In this document: piece by piece, positions 8,180 to 17,709 of the stretch
Layout of the letters: each line of letters begins with the position of its first letter
How positions within the stretch are numbered: position 1 is the stretch's first letter
NCBI RefSeq assembly: GCF_043555885.1
Contig: NZ_JBIGHX010000008.1
Location: forward strand, 248,001 to 312,000
Direction: 5' to 3'
Length of the DNA stretch: 64,000 nucleotides
Origin: Pelomonas lactea
Lineage (GTDB): Bacteria > Pseudomonadota > Gammaproteobacteria > Burkholderiales > Burkholderiaceae_C
Notes under the pieces: model-generated
What the model saw: only the letters and a program-made list of their open reading frames with translations
Database searches by the model: none
Told to the model about the DNA's origin: nothing
Made by a program: the position numbers and the translations under genes

Positions 8180-9838
8180 GTGGCTGCTGACGCTCCAACT
8201 GTGGTAATTCCGCCAGGCATCGACACAGGCGGCATGTTGACCATGCTGGGGCTTATTGCCGCAGTGTGGGCGCTTCTACCCAACAACGCGCGGCTCGGCT
8301 TCAGGTTGCGCCTGACCTGGGTCGACTGGTGCGTCATCTCGGGCGTGCTACTGACCATCCACGCCTTCTACTTCGAGCCGGTCTTGAGGGACGTGGGCGT
8401 GTTTCCCGTCCTCGGGCCGTGGAAGTGGGGCTTCGACAAGAGCACCACCCAGTACCTCTTGTTCCTGCTGCTCGCCGTCTTCGTGCCGATACGGGCTCTG
8501 ACGACTCGGCGCCTAACCCGTCGCAGGCTGAGCATCTTCAACAGGCTCAGCACATCGCTGCTCCATGAGTGTCGCTTCGACGAACTGGCTGTGCTCCTCG
8601 ACCGGCACCTCGTGCCGGCAATCGACGTCGCGATGTCTGAGGGCGTGCGCAATCGCGTTGCCCAGTTCATCCAGCCACCGCGTCCCGCCTTCCAAGTGCT
8701 CATGCGCGACGACGGAACACTCACCCTCGGCAACGTTGGTGAGCTGGGTTGGATTGCAAGGGCATGGTTCTGGGCGCGCGAGACCCTTGCGGACCTGATA
8801 GGCCCGTCGGAGAGCCTGCGCAATCGCGCCAGGATCATCGTCAAGCGTCTACTGACTTCGCGGCAACTCGTGGCTTACCTTGCAACGGCCAGGCCGTACC
8901 TGTGCCTCCAAGTGATGGAACGAGCGACCTTGTTGGTGGAGGAATTTCAGGATGAGTTCTTCGACGCGCTTCTGGGCAACGAAGGCAGCATCTTCTATAT
9001 CGAGCTGAAGGACAACCAGAACTTCGTCGGCGGCCAAGGACACCGGCTTTACATTCCCGACGAGAACCGGCTGCTGAACTTCTACCTCAAGGACGTGGAG
9101 CTCGCCGGAAAGCTGGGCGTCTATCGGTCTGTCGGCGAGGCCGTCTTGGCACACATCGACGGTGACGAAGCGCTCTTGAAGAAGCTCAACGGACCGCAGC
9201 TGCAATACCGTGAGACCACCAAGCACAGGTGCCCGGTTTACGCGGGCATCTGGTTCTTCCGCGTCATGGTGCTGGAGGGGCTGCATCAGAGGTCCAACGA
9301 CCATCTGTGGCTTCACTACATGCCCCACTTCGCGACCAGATTGGTTGAGCGTGCGCGGGAGGTCGACGAACTCGATGGCGACGACGAATTCCCCACGCCG
9401 CTGAGCTACCTTCTCTACCAATTGGTGGCAACGACGGCGGAGTGGATCGACGACGCCGAGCACCTCACCGGTGAAGAGAAGAACGTGGTCACGCCTGACC
9501 AGACCGACGGCAACCACGTCTACATCTCATTCCAGGCGGCTGAAGCCCTTGGTCGGGTGATGCAGCCCATCCTCCTCTCCGACCGAGTCACCAGCAGAGT
9601 TCAGGAACAGCTGCTGACCTCAGCGTTGCACATGCTCCGGCGCCTTGAGCAGCAGGACCACCTCAGTGCGCTGGCGGCTTCCGTGCGGACGCATCTGATC
9701 TACCCATACGGGCCAGGCCATTGCGAGGAATACCTGCCGCTATTGAAGGCATGCTTCCAGGCGCAGGACCATGTGCTGCGGGCTGACCTGCCGACGTTCA
9801 GGCTGGAACTGGATGAGGCCCTAGAAGGCGCGCAATGA
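8180..9838 (+). CDS. uncharacterised protein with three N-terminal membrane segments
   Basis: 552 residues from a GTG start five bases after the previous gene; the next ATG would remove part of the first membrane segment. Three hydrophobic stretches lie at about residues 17-31 (MLTMLGLIAAVWALL), 50-62 (WCVISGVLLTIHA) and 92-107 (QYLLFLLLAVFVPIRA). A cytoplasmic region of about 440 residues follows, with no nucleotide-binding or nuclease motif I can see. It may form a membrane-bound partner for the preceding protein. Family unknown to me. Confidence 0.7.
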   Translation: MAADAPTVVIPPGIDTGGMLTMLGLIAAVWALLPNNARLGFRLRLTWVDWCVISGVLLTIHAFYFEPVLRDVGVFPVLGPWKWGFDKSTTQYLLFLLLAVFVPIRALTTRRLTRRRLSIFNRLSTSLLHECRFDELAVLLDRHLVPAIDVAMSEGVRNRVAQFIQPPRPAFQVLMRDDGTLTLGNVGELGWIARAWFWARETLADLIGPSESLRNRARIIVKRLLTSRQLVAYLATARPYLCLQVMERATLLVEEFQDEFFDALLGNEGSIFYIELKDNQNFVGGQGHRLYIPDENRLLNFYLKDVELAGKLGVYRSVGEAVLAHIDGDEALLKKLNGPQLQYRETTKHRCPVYAGIWFFRVMVLEGLHQRSNDHLWLHYMPHFATRLVERAREVDELDGDDEFPTPLSYLLYQLVATTAEWIDDAEHLTGEEKNVVTPDQTDGNHVYISFQAAEALGRVMQPILLSDRVTSRVQEQLLTSALHMLRRLEQQDHLSALAASVRTHLIYPYGPGHCEEYLPLLKACFQAQDHVLRADLPTFRLELDEALEGAQ

Positions 9839-9897
9839 GCGCCGGGCTGCCGAGCTCAGCTGCCGCCAAGCGTGACCACAGCGTTGTTGCCTCCGAG

Positions 9898-10701
9898 TCA
9901 AATCTGCATGACCAGCTTTGCGAAGTACGGATGAACCTGCCATCCCTGTGCCTCAACGAAGGCCCGGACCGCAGCTCCCACTCGGGCAGCGACTTGGTCG
10001 TTGGCCTTTGACATGAGGTCTGGCATTGGCAAGCCAGGGCAGGTATCCGCCGGAAATGAGTGCAGCGACAAGGCGCCAAGCATCCGGTCATCGAGCATGT
10101 CGAAAGCGGGCACAGCAGCTCTCCACCACGATGGCATGAGCGCGAAGCCATCCTGCCGCATCCAGCGACTCGTCAGTCCGCCGTCGTTGATGGGCTGCGT
10201 CAGGAAAAAGTGGTCTTCCACGGTCACCACGAACGGCTCCTCGTCTTGCTTGCCGCCTCCGTTTGGCAGCTTCGCGCAGTCGATGACGAACACGAAGCGC
10301 TCGTTGGATACGCCATCGCTGGTGGAGCCCAGGGCAAAGCTCAGCGCCACCTCGGGTGTTCCTGTGACGTCAATCGAAGGGGTGGGCAGCTCGTAGTGCC
10401 GGAGCACAGCAATGGCATCCTCGTGGCTGACCGAGTACCCGGCCGAGGCTCCAACAATCTGCTGCGCGCGTCTGTAGATCGTGAACGCTTGACCAACCAG
10501 AGTCGCATCCGACTGGAGCCTGTGAAACGTCGAGCGAACCGTGGCACGACCCTCCGCATTCGGGTGCAATCTGGCCTCGCCTCTGAACAAAAACTGTTGG
10601 TCGCCGTTTGGTAGGCGGGCAGCCTTGAGATTGTTCAAATGGGATAGCAAATTGCCGTAGCTCTGATGCTTTTCGATGGGCAGTGGAGAGACGACGGACA
10701 T
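9898..10701 (-). CDS. FRG-domain protein
   Basis: 267 residues from the ATG at 10701. A longer open frame to 10866 exists, but its extra residues are Arg-rich and look non-coding. The FRG signature (Phe-Arg-Gly) is QFLFRGEARLHPNAEGR at about residues 36-52, with ELPTPSIDVTGTPEVALSFAL giving the second conserved block. FRG domains are often found in phage-defence and toxin contexts, and their biochemical activity is not settled. The gene is convergent with the two-gene membrane unit and divergent from the next gene. Confidence 0.75.
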   Translation of the reverse strand: MSVVSPLPIEKHQSYGNLLSHLNNLKAARLPNGDQQFLFRGEARLHPNAEGRATVRSTFHRLQSDATLVGQAFTIYRRAQQIVGASAGYSVSHEDAIAVLRHYELPTPSIDVTGTPEVALSFALGSTSDGVSNERFVFVIDCAKLPNGGGKQDEEPFVVTVEDHFFLTQPINDGGLTSRWMRQDGFALMPSWWRAAVPAFDMLDDRMLGALSLHSFPADTCPGLPMPDLMSKANDQVAARVGAAVRAFVEAQGWQVHPYFAKLVMQI

Positions 10702-10891
10702 TGGGCATCCTCGCGCGTAGCTGGGTGGATCGTGACCACTGCAAACGCGACAGTCACCCTGAAAAGTGATGATGCCGCGCGAGCGGTGTTCGCTCAGGCG
10801 CGGCCTCTCTGCCGTTCCGAGGGGCCGCACCGAGCGCGGCACACGACGTCTGGCTCCTCGGCACAATGACGCTCAAAGGGAGGAGACGAGA

Positions 10892-12109
10892 ATGACAGAC
10901 CAGCAAGCCAGCGACAGTACCTCGCCTAGCACGCCCGAGGCGCCCAGAACGCCCGGCGGTGTTGCCGTGGAGACCAGCATCGGGCCGTTGTCTGCACATG
11001 CTCTGAAGATGCGAGACATGGACGTTCTCGGGCCGTACGCCGATGGCGCCCAGGACCCAGAGAAGATGCGTGGCCTTGGCGAAGCCCTTGTGAAGCGGCT
11101 CGTGCGAACTCAGCCTGACGACGGCTCATCGGTGCTAACTGCAGAGATGTACGAGCGCCTGTCCTCGGAAGACGTTGACGCGCTGGCGCGTGGGGTCGCC
11201 GAGGCATGTCGTGTCGGTCCACTGGTCGGCGAGGCATCGCCGCTCGAGGAACTCGGGGCGGCAGTGCTGAAGAAAATCAACGACGGCATGGCCTCCATTC
11301 AGGGGACCATACAGAAGAGCTTCAGTACCCTCTCTGAGTCCGTGCGAAGCGCGTTGGGGGACAGTCTGAGCGGGCTGTCGGTCATGCGAAACGCCCTCAA
11401 GGAGTCGTCAGCGATGGGTGCCGTTCGCAAAGCCCTCGATGACCAAGAGCGCATTCAGCGCCTGATGCGCGGAAGCTCAATCCACACGGGCTACGGGTCC
11501 TCTATTGCGGAGTCGCTCGCTGAGCGCGTCAACGTCCCTGCGTTCGAGGCTCGACCCCCCTTTGAACTGGCGGAAATCAAGCTGCCGCCGTTTGAAGAGA
11601 CGCCCATGGGACGGGCCGCAATAGCCAGTGAAGAATCGGCTCGGCAACTGCGCGAAGTGGCCGGCTTCATGGGCGGGATGGCCGACGAGTTGGCCAAGCT
11701 CCACATGCTGTTCCTCACGGAGGTGATCCCTCAGTGGAAGAGCGATTTGGAAGAAAGCGCAGCAGCCACGAATACGACTCTTCGGCAGGCCGAGCGAGGC
11801 ATCTTCTGGGCCAAGTGGGCTCTTGGCGCTTCAGTCTTCTTCACCATCCTCATGACGTGCTGGCAGCTATGGGTTGCGAGGGCATACAAGCTTGAGAACG
11901 ACGCCCAGCAGGACCGGATGGAGCTCCTCATGACGGAGCAGCTTGCGGAGTCCAAGAAGGCAAACCAGCGCCTTGCAGAGGACGCAAAGCAGATGCGTGA
12001 ATCGCTTGACCGCATGGCTGCAACGACCGCCGCAGCTGTGGCGGCTGCCGTATCCGCCCAGAAGAGCTCAGCACAGGCGCGCCTAGCGGAGAGCGTTACT
12101 CGGCGATAA
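10892..12109 (+). CDS. membrane protein with coiled coils, unknown
   Basis: 405 residues starting MTDQQASDS. The ATG at 10892 has a strong AGGGAGGAG upstream; the open frame to 10766 is Arg-rich and unlikely to be translated. A single membrane segment lies at about residues 312-332 (WALGASVFFTILMTCWQLWVA). It is flanked by long helical stretches on both sides (FMGGMADELAKLHML before; QDRMELLMTEQLAESKKANQ after) predicted to form coiled coils. The Thr/Pro/Ser-rich N-terminus is likely disordered. No enzyme motif is seen. Confidence 0.7.
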   Translation: MTDQQASDSTSPSTPEAPRTPGGVAVETSIGPLSAHALKMRDMDVLGPYADGAQDPEKMRGLGEALVKRLVRTQPDDGSSVLTAEMYERLSSEDVDALARGVAEACRVGPLVGEASPLEELGAAVLKKINDGMASIQGTIQKSFSTLSESVRSALGDSLSGLSVMRNALKESSAMGAVRKALDDQERIQRLMRGSSIHTGYGSSIAESLAERVNVPAFEARPPFELAEIKLPPFEETPMGRAAIASEESARQLREVAGFMGGMADELAKLHMLFLTEVIPQWKSDLEESAAATNTTLRQAERGIFWAKWALGASVFFTILMTCWQLWVARAYKLENDAQQDRMELLMTEQLAESKKANQRLAEDAKQMRESLDRMAATTAAAVAAAVSAQKSSAQARLAESVTRR

Positions 12110-12127
12110 ACCTGTGGGTCGCTGAGG

Positions 12128-12784
12128 TCAGTTGCCGCCAGGTGCGACCACTGGCAGCACGTCGACGAATCGCTCGTACACCTTGTCTACCGCGGTGACC
12201 AGAGCCACTGATGTCGTCGTCCTGGCCAGCAGCCGTGCCGACATGGGCAGCATCCCGTTCGAGAGCTTCACCAAGTTGGTCCCCAGCTCCGCAGGAAATC
12301 CATCTTGGGTCCGTGCGAGGGCATGCAGGCCGGCATGGACGAACCCGTTCATCGGCGCCCAGGCACTGTCGCGAAGCTCTCGAAGCTGCAGGACCAGGCC
12401 GCGCAGGTTGGGTGCCTTCTCAGCGGTGCTCTCGAGCGCCAGCAGCATCTTCTCGGCGCTGATGACGTTCTTGGCCGTCGCGGCAGTCTCTTCGGTCAGA
12501 AAGGCCGAGAGCTTCTCGACCGGACTCTCCGGTGCCGAGTAGAGCAACCAGGCGGCGCGCAACAGGGCCTCGTATTGCAAGCGCAGCATCGCCGCGCCGG
12601 AATTCGGGGTGCCCGCACTGAAGAGCACCCGAAGCGCGTGAGCGTGCTCGAACGCCAGCTCGGCGGCCGCCGCTGCGGCTTCGGGCCGGTCACCGCCAAA
12701 CCACTCGATGTCTTCCCCGAACATGCCCAGCAGGTGTTCAGCGAAGTCGTGTGACTTGGCCAGCATCTCGTCGAGTTCGCCCAT
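12128..12784 (-). CDS. uncharacterised all-helical protein
   Basis: 218 residues when started at MGELDEML, where AGGGAGG lies ten bases upstream. The same frame stays open to 13045, which would add 87 residues with weaker coding character, so the start is uncertain. The product is helical throughout and Ala/Leu-rich. Landmarks are LRLQYEALLRAAWLLYSAP in the middle and MNGFVHAGLHAL near the end. Similar proteins of about 200-220 residues occur as stand-alone DUFs in Proteobacteria, but I cannot name this one with certainty. It is convergent with the membrane coiled-coil gene. Confidence 0.6.
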   Translation of the reverse strand: MGELDEMLAKSHDFAEHLLGMFGEDIEWFGGDRPEAAAAAAELAFEHAHALRVLFSAGTPNSGAAMLRLQYEALLRAAWLLYSAPESPVEKLSAFLTEETAATAKNVISAEKMLLALESTAEKAPNLRGLVLQLRELRDSAWAPMNGFVHAGLHALARTQDGFPAELGTNLVKLSNGMLPMSARLLARTTTSVALVTAVDKVYERFVDVLPVVAPGGN

Positions 12785-13093
12785 GGCGTCACGCCCTCCC
12801 TGCGTGAGCCTCCGTTCTAGCACGCCCGCTACTGCGTGCCCATTCGACCCGGCAGCCTGAGCAGCGCGAACATGCGCGGCTAGATGCCGGGCCGCCAGCT
12901 CTGGCGCTGAGAAGCGCTCCCCGGCGAGTTTAGGGATAGCCCTATGGAGCTGATTCGGGCAGGCCATAGCTGCTAACCTAACAACAAAGTATGAGTGCAA
13001 TGCCGTCATTGGCAGAGTCGCACACGGGAGCGTCATGAAGTCCACGATCTATTGGGCCGTTTTGTCGCGGCCGTCGATGCCGAGGCCGCTCGC

Positions 13094-14269
13094 ATGAGCG
13101 GGGCGGCGCCGCTTGTCGTCAAGCATGCCGCCGCCGGCCCGTACCTCGGGTTCGCGTTGCAGCCGGTCCGGCTGTGCTACTACCTGCTGAGCAGTCCGCG
13201 CGACTCGAGCGTGTCGCTCGAGTACCTGGACGATGTCGCCGTCCACTACGCCGATGGCACGCTGCTGCTCGAGCAATGCAAAAGCGCACTGGCGCACAAC
13301 CCGATTTCCGATTGGTCCGATGACCTTTGGAAGACGGTCGCCAATTGGCTGGACGCGGTCGAGACGAAGAAGGTTGACGGGGCGAAGACCTCCTTCCAGC
13401 TCTACGTGACGCCACCGAAGCCCGGCAAGCTGAGTGCGGCGATGCATGCCGCGGCGGATGCGAAAGCTGTCGAAGCACTTGTCACACAGGTCAGAGACAA
13501 GCTGAAGAAGAAGGCTGACGCGCCCAAGTGCATCGCGCACGTTCAGAAGTTCCTCGATGCGACTGACGAGCTGCGCGTGGCGGTCGTCGGCAAGACCGCC
13601 GTCTTCGCCACCGATGCCGACCCACTGGAGCCTCTTCGTGAGCTGTTGCGGCCCACGGTCCCAGAGGCGTCGCTCGACGTGATCTGCGCTTCGGCGATTG
13701 GCCAGGCCAAGGAGGCAGCCGACAAGTGCATTCGCCGGAAGGTCCCGGCGCTGGTGGGTGTCGCAGAGTTCCGAAGGAACTTTCATGCCTTCGTCCAGCA
13801 GAACAACATGGCGGGCTATCTGCCAACCTTCACGGCCGCTCCATCCAAAGATGTCACGAAGGCCTTGCTGACGACCCGTCCTGTCTTCGTGAGGCAGCTG
13901 CAACTGATAGATGCGTCCGAAGAGCAGCAGCTAAGGGCGGCCAGTGACCTCATGCGTACGTCTGGCGACAAGGTGAAGTGGGCGGATCAGGGCCTCGTTC
14001 ACGACCGCACCTTTGAGGACTGGGAAGAGACCTTGCTGCGCAAGCACGACGCGGCGCTGAGCGAGGTCAAGGAGACCTACTCCGAGAAACCTCAGGAGGC
14101 TCAAGGGCGGATCGTCTACAGCCGCTGTGCCGCCATGGAGGTGCCACTGGACAGCCGTGAAGTGCCTGGACATTTCACGCACGGGGGCTTCAACGACTTG
14201 GCCGACAGACGAAAGCTGGGGTGGCACCCGGAGCACCAGGCTCTTCTGAACGAGGAGGACGCGAAGTGA
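13094..14269 (+). CDS. ABC-3C system effector-like protein with nuclease-like N-terminus
   Basis: 391 residues. Started at MSGAAPLVV (13094); the frame is open to 12995. Its stop overlaps the GTG of the next gene, beginning a three-gene run with the recognised middle and ATPase components of ABC-three-component conflict systems. Residues about 42-63 (LEYLDDVAVHYADGTLLLEQCK) look like a PD-(D/E)XK nuclease core (Asp46/47, Glu60, Lys63) of the type used by DUF4297/Cap4-like effectors. The rest is helical and likely mediates assembly. Expected role: DNA-cleaving effector or target module released by the ATPase. The gene position is strong evidence; the nuclease call rests on a short motif. Confidence 0.7.
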   Translation: MSGAAPLVVKHAAAGPYLGFALQPVRLCYYLLSSPRDSSVSLEYLDDVAVHYADGTLLLEQCKSALAHNPISDWSDDLWKTVANWLDAVETKKVDGAKTSFQLYVTPPKPGKLSAAMHAAADAKAVEALVTQVRDKLKKKADAPKCIAHVQKFLDATDELRVAVVGKTAVFATDADPLEPLRELLRPTVPEASLDVICASAIGQAKEAADKCIRRKVPALVGVAEFRRNFHAFVQQNNMAGYLPTFTAAPSKDVTKALLTTRPVFVRQLQLIDASEEQQLRAASDLMRTSGDKVKWADQGLVHDRTFEDWEETLLRKHDAALSEVKETYSEKPQEAQGRIVYSRCAAMEVPLDSREVPGHFTHGGFNDLADRRKLGWHPEHQALLNEEDAK

Positions 14270-14775
14270 CGGACGGCGCTCGTGTAGCGCGCCTCACCGA
14301 GGCCGCAATCGTCCAGAACGAAGCGCTGGGTGCGTACGCCATCTGGCGATTCGGTCTTGGATTCCAGGAACGGGACGGGCAGGCTGTGACCCTGCCTCTT
14401 GCGTTCTTGCTTTTGCCGCTGGTCCTTCACGCGCCGACGCTGGCCATGGTGCTGGGCACGCAGAAGGCTTCTGGCTTGCATCTCTTCGCCGGCAAGCTCG
14501 GCGAGCAGCGCGAGGACCTGTTGGCGGTTCATGGTCGTGCTTTGGCGCTGCGACAGCTGACGCTCGGCTCTCTCATTGCCGCCGAGCAGGCGCGGCTGGT
14601 CCGCATCGAGCCGAATACCGCAACCGTCCGGGCATTCAGTCCGCACGATGAGCTGCGGGCCCCGTCGCTCCCTGAGCGAATCCGACGAATCGCACCGGCC
14701 TGCGAAAAGATCGGGTACTGGTTCGCCGGCCTGTCGGACCAGCAGGTTGCCCACACATTGAAGGTAGGGTTCTGA
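14266..14775 (+). CDS. ABC-3C system middle component
   Basis: 169 residues from a GTG that overlaps the preceding TGA (GTGA); the longer frame from 14221 is rejected because of this coupling. The protein carries the typical opening of the family (IVQNEALGAYAIWRFGLGF) followed by a hydrophobic block (LPLAFLLLPLVLH). Between effector and ATPase genes, proteins of this size are the 'middle component' (DUF6521-like) of ABC-three-component systems and probably bridge the other two. It overlaps the ATPase gene by one base (TGATG). Confidence 0.8.
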   Translation: MTDGARVARLTEAAIVQNEALGAYAIWRFGLGFQERDGQAVTLPLAFLLLPLVLHAPTLAMVLGTQKASGLHLFAGKLGEQREDLLAVHGRALALRQLTLGSLIAAEQARLVRIEPNTATVRAFSPHDELRAPSLPERIRRIAPACEKIGYWFAGLSDQQVAHTLKVGF

Positions 14776-16730
14776 TGCACTTCAAACTGTTGAAAGTCAT
14801 CTTGTGGCCGCGGAAAGGCGGTGAGCCGAGAGTGGTCGAGTTCGAGCCGAGCATGGTGAACGTCATCAGCGGCGCTTCGAAGACTGGGAAGTCGTCGGTC
14901 ATTCCGATCATTGACTACTGCCTGGGGTCGGAAAAGTGTGCGATTCCCGTGGGCGTTATTCGAGAGACGTGCTCGTGGTTTGGCGTGCTGGTCGATACGC
15001 TTGAAGGACAGAAGCTGCTCGCACGACGGGAGCCTGGTGGCCTGAAAGCGTCCGGCGACATGCTGCTCCTGGAGGGGCCGGTCGTTGAGGTCCCAGCGGT
15101 CATCACGGGCAAGAACCAGAACGTCGACTATGTGAAGGCCGTCTTGAACAGGCTCTCGGGTCTGTCGAACCTGCAGTTCGAGCCCGGGACGGATGAGAGG
15201 TTCAAGTCGCGCGTGAGCTTCCGCGACCTGATGGCCTTCCTGTTCCAGCCGCAGAACATCGTTGCCAACCCCGACGTCCTGTTCTTCAAGGCCGACACGA
15301 CGGATCACCGGGAGAAGCTGAAGACCATCTTCCCTTACGTGCTCGGCGCGATAAGCCCGGAACTGCTTCAGGCGCGGCATGACCTCGACCGGCTGTCGCG
15401 GCTTCTCCGTCGCAAGGAAGGGGAGTTGAAGGCCCGCCAGGACACAGGCGCCGCGTGGCAGCGTGAGGGGTTTGCTTGGGCCCGTCTGGCGATTGAATAT
15501 GGGCTTCTGCCGGCGCACACCGCGGTGCCGGATGATTGGCCTTCGACAGTCGACCTGCTGCGAGAGGCGCTTCGCAGCGACACGCGGTCTGCAACGCCCA
15601 CGTTGGCGGCGATGGACGTCATCATGAGCCGGCTCACCGAACTGCGCGCCGTCGAGTCGAAGCTGACGATGACCCTCAATCAGTCCCGTCAACGCCTTCA
15701 TGAACTGCGCCGGCTCGACGAAAGCAGCGACGAGTACCGCGATGGTCTGCGCATCCAGCGCGACCGCTTGGGCTTGTCGGCCTGGATTCGAGACCTTGCG
15801 ACAGAGCATCCCGCGGCGGTCCTTGAGCCCAGCGAGGCGGGCCGTGCGCGAGTCGACCAGCTGTGTCAAGCGCTGGAAGGCATTGAGTTGCGGCTGCGGT
15901 CTTATCCGAGCGTTGCGGAATCACTTGGAAAGGAGACGCTGCGACAGCGGGAGGCGGTCGACACCGTGCTCAACGACTTGGCCGCAGTGCGTGCTGAGAT
16001 TCGCACCCTGGAGGGGCAGTCCGATGAGGCACGGAAGGTCACGACGCGAGGCGAAGAAATCTCGCGATTCCTGGGGCGGCTGCAAGAGGCACTCAGGCTG
16101 TACGACGCTGCAGACACGTCCTCGGAGCTGAACCAGGAGATTTCGACGCTGCGGGCCGAAGTCGAACGGCTGGCCAAGCTGGTGTCGGAGCATGAGATTG
16201 GACGGAAGCTGGAGAACGCGCTCAACACGATCCAGGACATCTCGGGCAGGCTTATTCCGCAGCTTGATGGTGAGTGGCCTGACGCGCCAATCCGACTCGT
16301 GATTCAAGACCTCACCGTGCGAGTTATCCGCGAGACTCGCGATGACTTCCTCTGGGAGATTGGCAGCGGCGCGAACTGGTTGGCCTATCACGTTGCGTTA
16401 AGCCTTGCGTTGCAGGGCTATTTCCTTCGCTTGCCGCAACACCCCGTTCCGGCGCTCCTCATCTATGACCAGCCGAGTCAGGTCTATTTCCCTGCCCGTC
16501 GCGCTGGTAAATCCAGTGACGAAGAGCTCGATCCTACTTGGGATAACGAGGACGTGGTCGCAGTGAGGAAGGTCTTCGCACTTTTCAACGACATCATCCA
16601 GAAGACCGATGGACGACTGCAGATCATCGTTCTAGACCACGCGGGCGAGGAGGTTTGGGGCGGACTTGAGAACGTCCATCTCGTCGAGGAGTGGCGTGGA
16701 AGAGGTTTGGTGCCGGAAGCGTGGGCCTAG
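14775..16730 (+). CDS. ABC-3C system SMC-like ATPase (DUF3732)
   Basis: 651-residue ABC-superfamily ATPase. An N-terminal half-site with Walker A GASKTGKSS (residues 33-41) is followed by a long coiled-coil region (about 200-490) with regularly spaced Leu, Glu and Arg. The C-terminal half-site contains LLIYDQPSQVYFP (about 560-572), the Walker B/DQPSQ signature that marks DUF3732 proteins. Such ATPases sense nucleic-acid or phage cues and control an effector in ABC-three-component systems. The ATG overlaps the previous stop. Length and domain order are normal for the family. Confidence 0.85.
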   Translation: MHFKLLKVILWPRKGGEPRVVEFEPSMVNVISGASKTGKSSVIPIIDYCLGSEKCAIPVGVIRETCSWFGVLVDTLEGQKLLARREPGGLKASGDMLLLEGPVVEVPAVITGKNQNVDYVKAVLNRLSGLSNLQFEPGTDERFKSRVSFRDLMAFLFQPQNIVANPDVLFFKADTTDHREKLKTIFPYVLGAISPELLQARHDLDRLSRLLRRKEGELKARQDTGAAWQREGFAWARLAIEYGLLPAHTAVPDDWPSTVDLLREALRSDTRSATPTLAAMDVIMSRLTELRAVESKLTMTLNQSRQRLHELRRLDESSDEYRDGLRIQRDRLGLSAWIRDLATEHPAAVLEPSEAGRARVDQLCQALEGIELRLRSYPSVAESLGKETLRQREAVDTVLNDLAAVRAEIRTLEGQSDEARKVTTRGEEISRFLGRLQEALRLYDAADTSSELNQEISTLRAEVERLAKLVSEHEIGRKLENALNTIQDISGRLIPQLDGEWPDAPIRLVIQDLTVRVIRETRDDFLWEIGSGANWLAYHVALSLALQGYFLRLPQHPVPALLIYDQPSQVYFPARRAGKSSDEELDPTWDNEDVVAVRKVFALFNDIIQKTDGRLQIIVLDHAGEEVWGGLENVHLVEEWRGRGLVPEAWA

Positions 16731-16786
16731 GCGCGCCTAGCGGTTGCCTCGCCTCTCCGACACCCCTGAATCAACCTTGGAACTTG

Positions 16787-17278
16787 ATGGCTACATCGCA
16801 ACTGCAAGATGTCACCGGATCGCGTGGCGAGAGCGTTGTCTACCTCTGCCTAACGGACTACAGCGGCTTTGCCGCACCGTTGTTCAGGGCGGCATTCTTG
16901 GGCGACAAGTGGCCGGCGCTGGACTTCTACGTCGAGTTGCGAACGACGCGCGGGGCCGGGCTGTATTTCTTCGGGCAAGCCAAGTCCACTGCGCTCCCTC
17001 TGAAGAAGAGGTCGCGTGTCCTACCGGTAACGGCCGACCGCGATGATGTTGACAGGTTACTGCGCATTCCAGCGCCAACATACGTCCTCGGTGTGCATGA
17101 ACCATCGAAGAGGGTCTTCATTCGCGCCGTCCATAGCGGAACGCCAAGCAAGTCGATTTCCAGCATTCCGTTGACCCACGAGTTGACCCCGGCGGCGCTA
17201 CAGGTGCTGCACGATGAGGTTGTCGCGTACTGGGGAGCCGTGAGTCCTTCCAAACCTTCCACCTCTGCATTCACATGA
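16787..17278 (+). CDS. DUF4365-like PD-(D/E)XK-fold protein
   Basis: 163 residues from MATSQLQDV; the open frame back to 16691 overlaps the ATPase gene and is Gly-rich. Residues about 45-67 read ALDFYVELRTT then LYFFGQAKST. This is the Asp...Gln-x-Lys spacing of DUF4365-type restriction-endonuclease folds, where Gln replaces the usual Glu. The stop overlaps the next ATG by four bases, so a second nuclease-like gene is translated with it. It sits 56 bases after the ABC-3C operon and could belong to that system. Activity is inferred. Confidence 0.6.
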   Translation: MATSQLQDVTGSRGESVVYLCLTDYSGFAAPLFRAAFLGDKWPALDFYVELRTTRGAGLYFFGQAKSTALPLKKRSRVLPVTADRDDVDRLLRIPAPTYVLGVHEPSKRVFIRAVHSGTPSKSISSIPLTHELTPAALQVLHDEVVAYWGAVSPSKPSTSAFT

Positions 17279-17709
17279 AAACCGATGCTGAACTTGTGTC
17301 ACGGCGTGCGGAGCTTCTGGCACAACTCTTTCTCGAAGACCTGGGGCCAAAGTTCCTTTCAAAAGCGCCTGCGGACTTCGGCTTCGACTTTGTGGTCGGC
17401 TTCAGCAACAGTCGCGGTGGAGTCAACCTGATCGCTGTAGAGGTCAAGGCAGGGGAGCGGATTCAGAAGCGCATACAGATGAAGCGCAGCGCATATCAAC
17501 TACTTGGTCACTCCAACGTGCCTGGCCTAGTGCTCGTGATCGACGTGAAGAGCAACACGGTGCTCTACAACCTGGTTCACCCTGTTCGGCCCAGTACGGC
17601 TGGGCTGATGGTAAGCCTCCAACTTGTTGAGGCGAACGATGAGCGCCGCGATTACCTGAGACGACTGTTCTCCTCCGACGAGGGCGCACCCCCGTTGTCG
17701 GAGGGATGA
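17275..17709 (+). CDS. second PD-(D/E)XK-like protein, coupled to the first
   Basis: 144 residues. DFGFDFVVGFSNSRGG followed by VNLIAVEVKAG gives Asp...Glu-x-Lys at about residues 34-57, a complete PD-(D/E)XK core. The KRSAYQLLGHSNVPGLVLVID stretch fits the helix and strand after the active site. This copy keeps Glu where its neighbour has Gln, so the pair may be one active and one altered subunit. The ATG overlaps the previous gene by four bases. A 47-residue frame starts inside its stop. Confidence 0.6.
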   Translation: MKTDAELVSRRAELLAQLFLEDLGPKFLSKAPADFGFDFVVGFSNSRGGVNLIAVEVKAGERIQKRIQMKRSAYQLLGHSNVPGLVLVIDVKSNTVLYNLVHPVRPSTAGLMVSLQLVEANDERRDYLRRLFSSDEGAPPLSEG

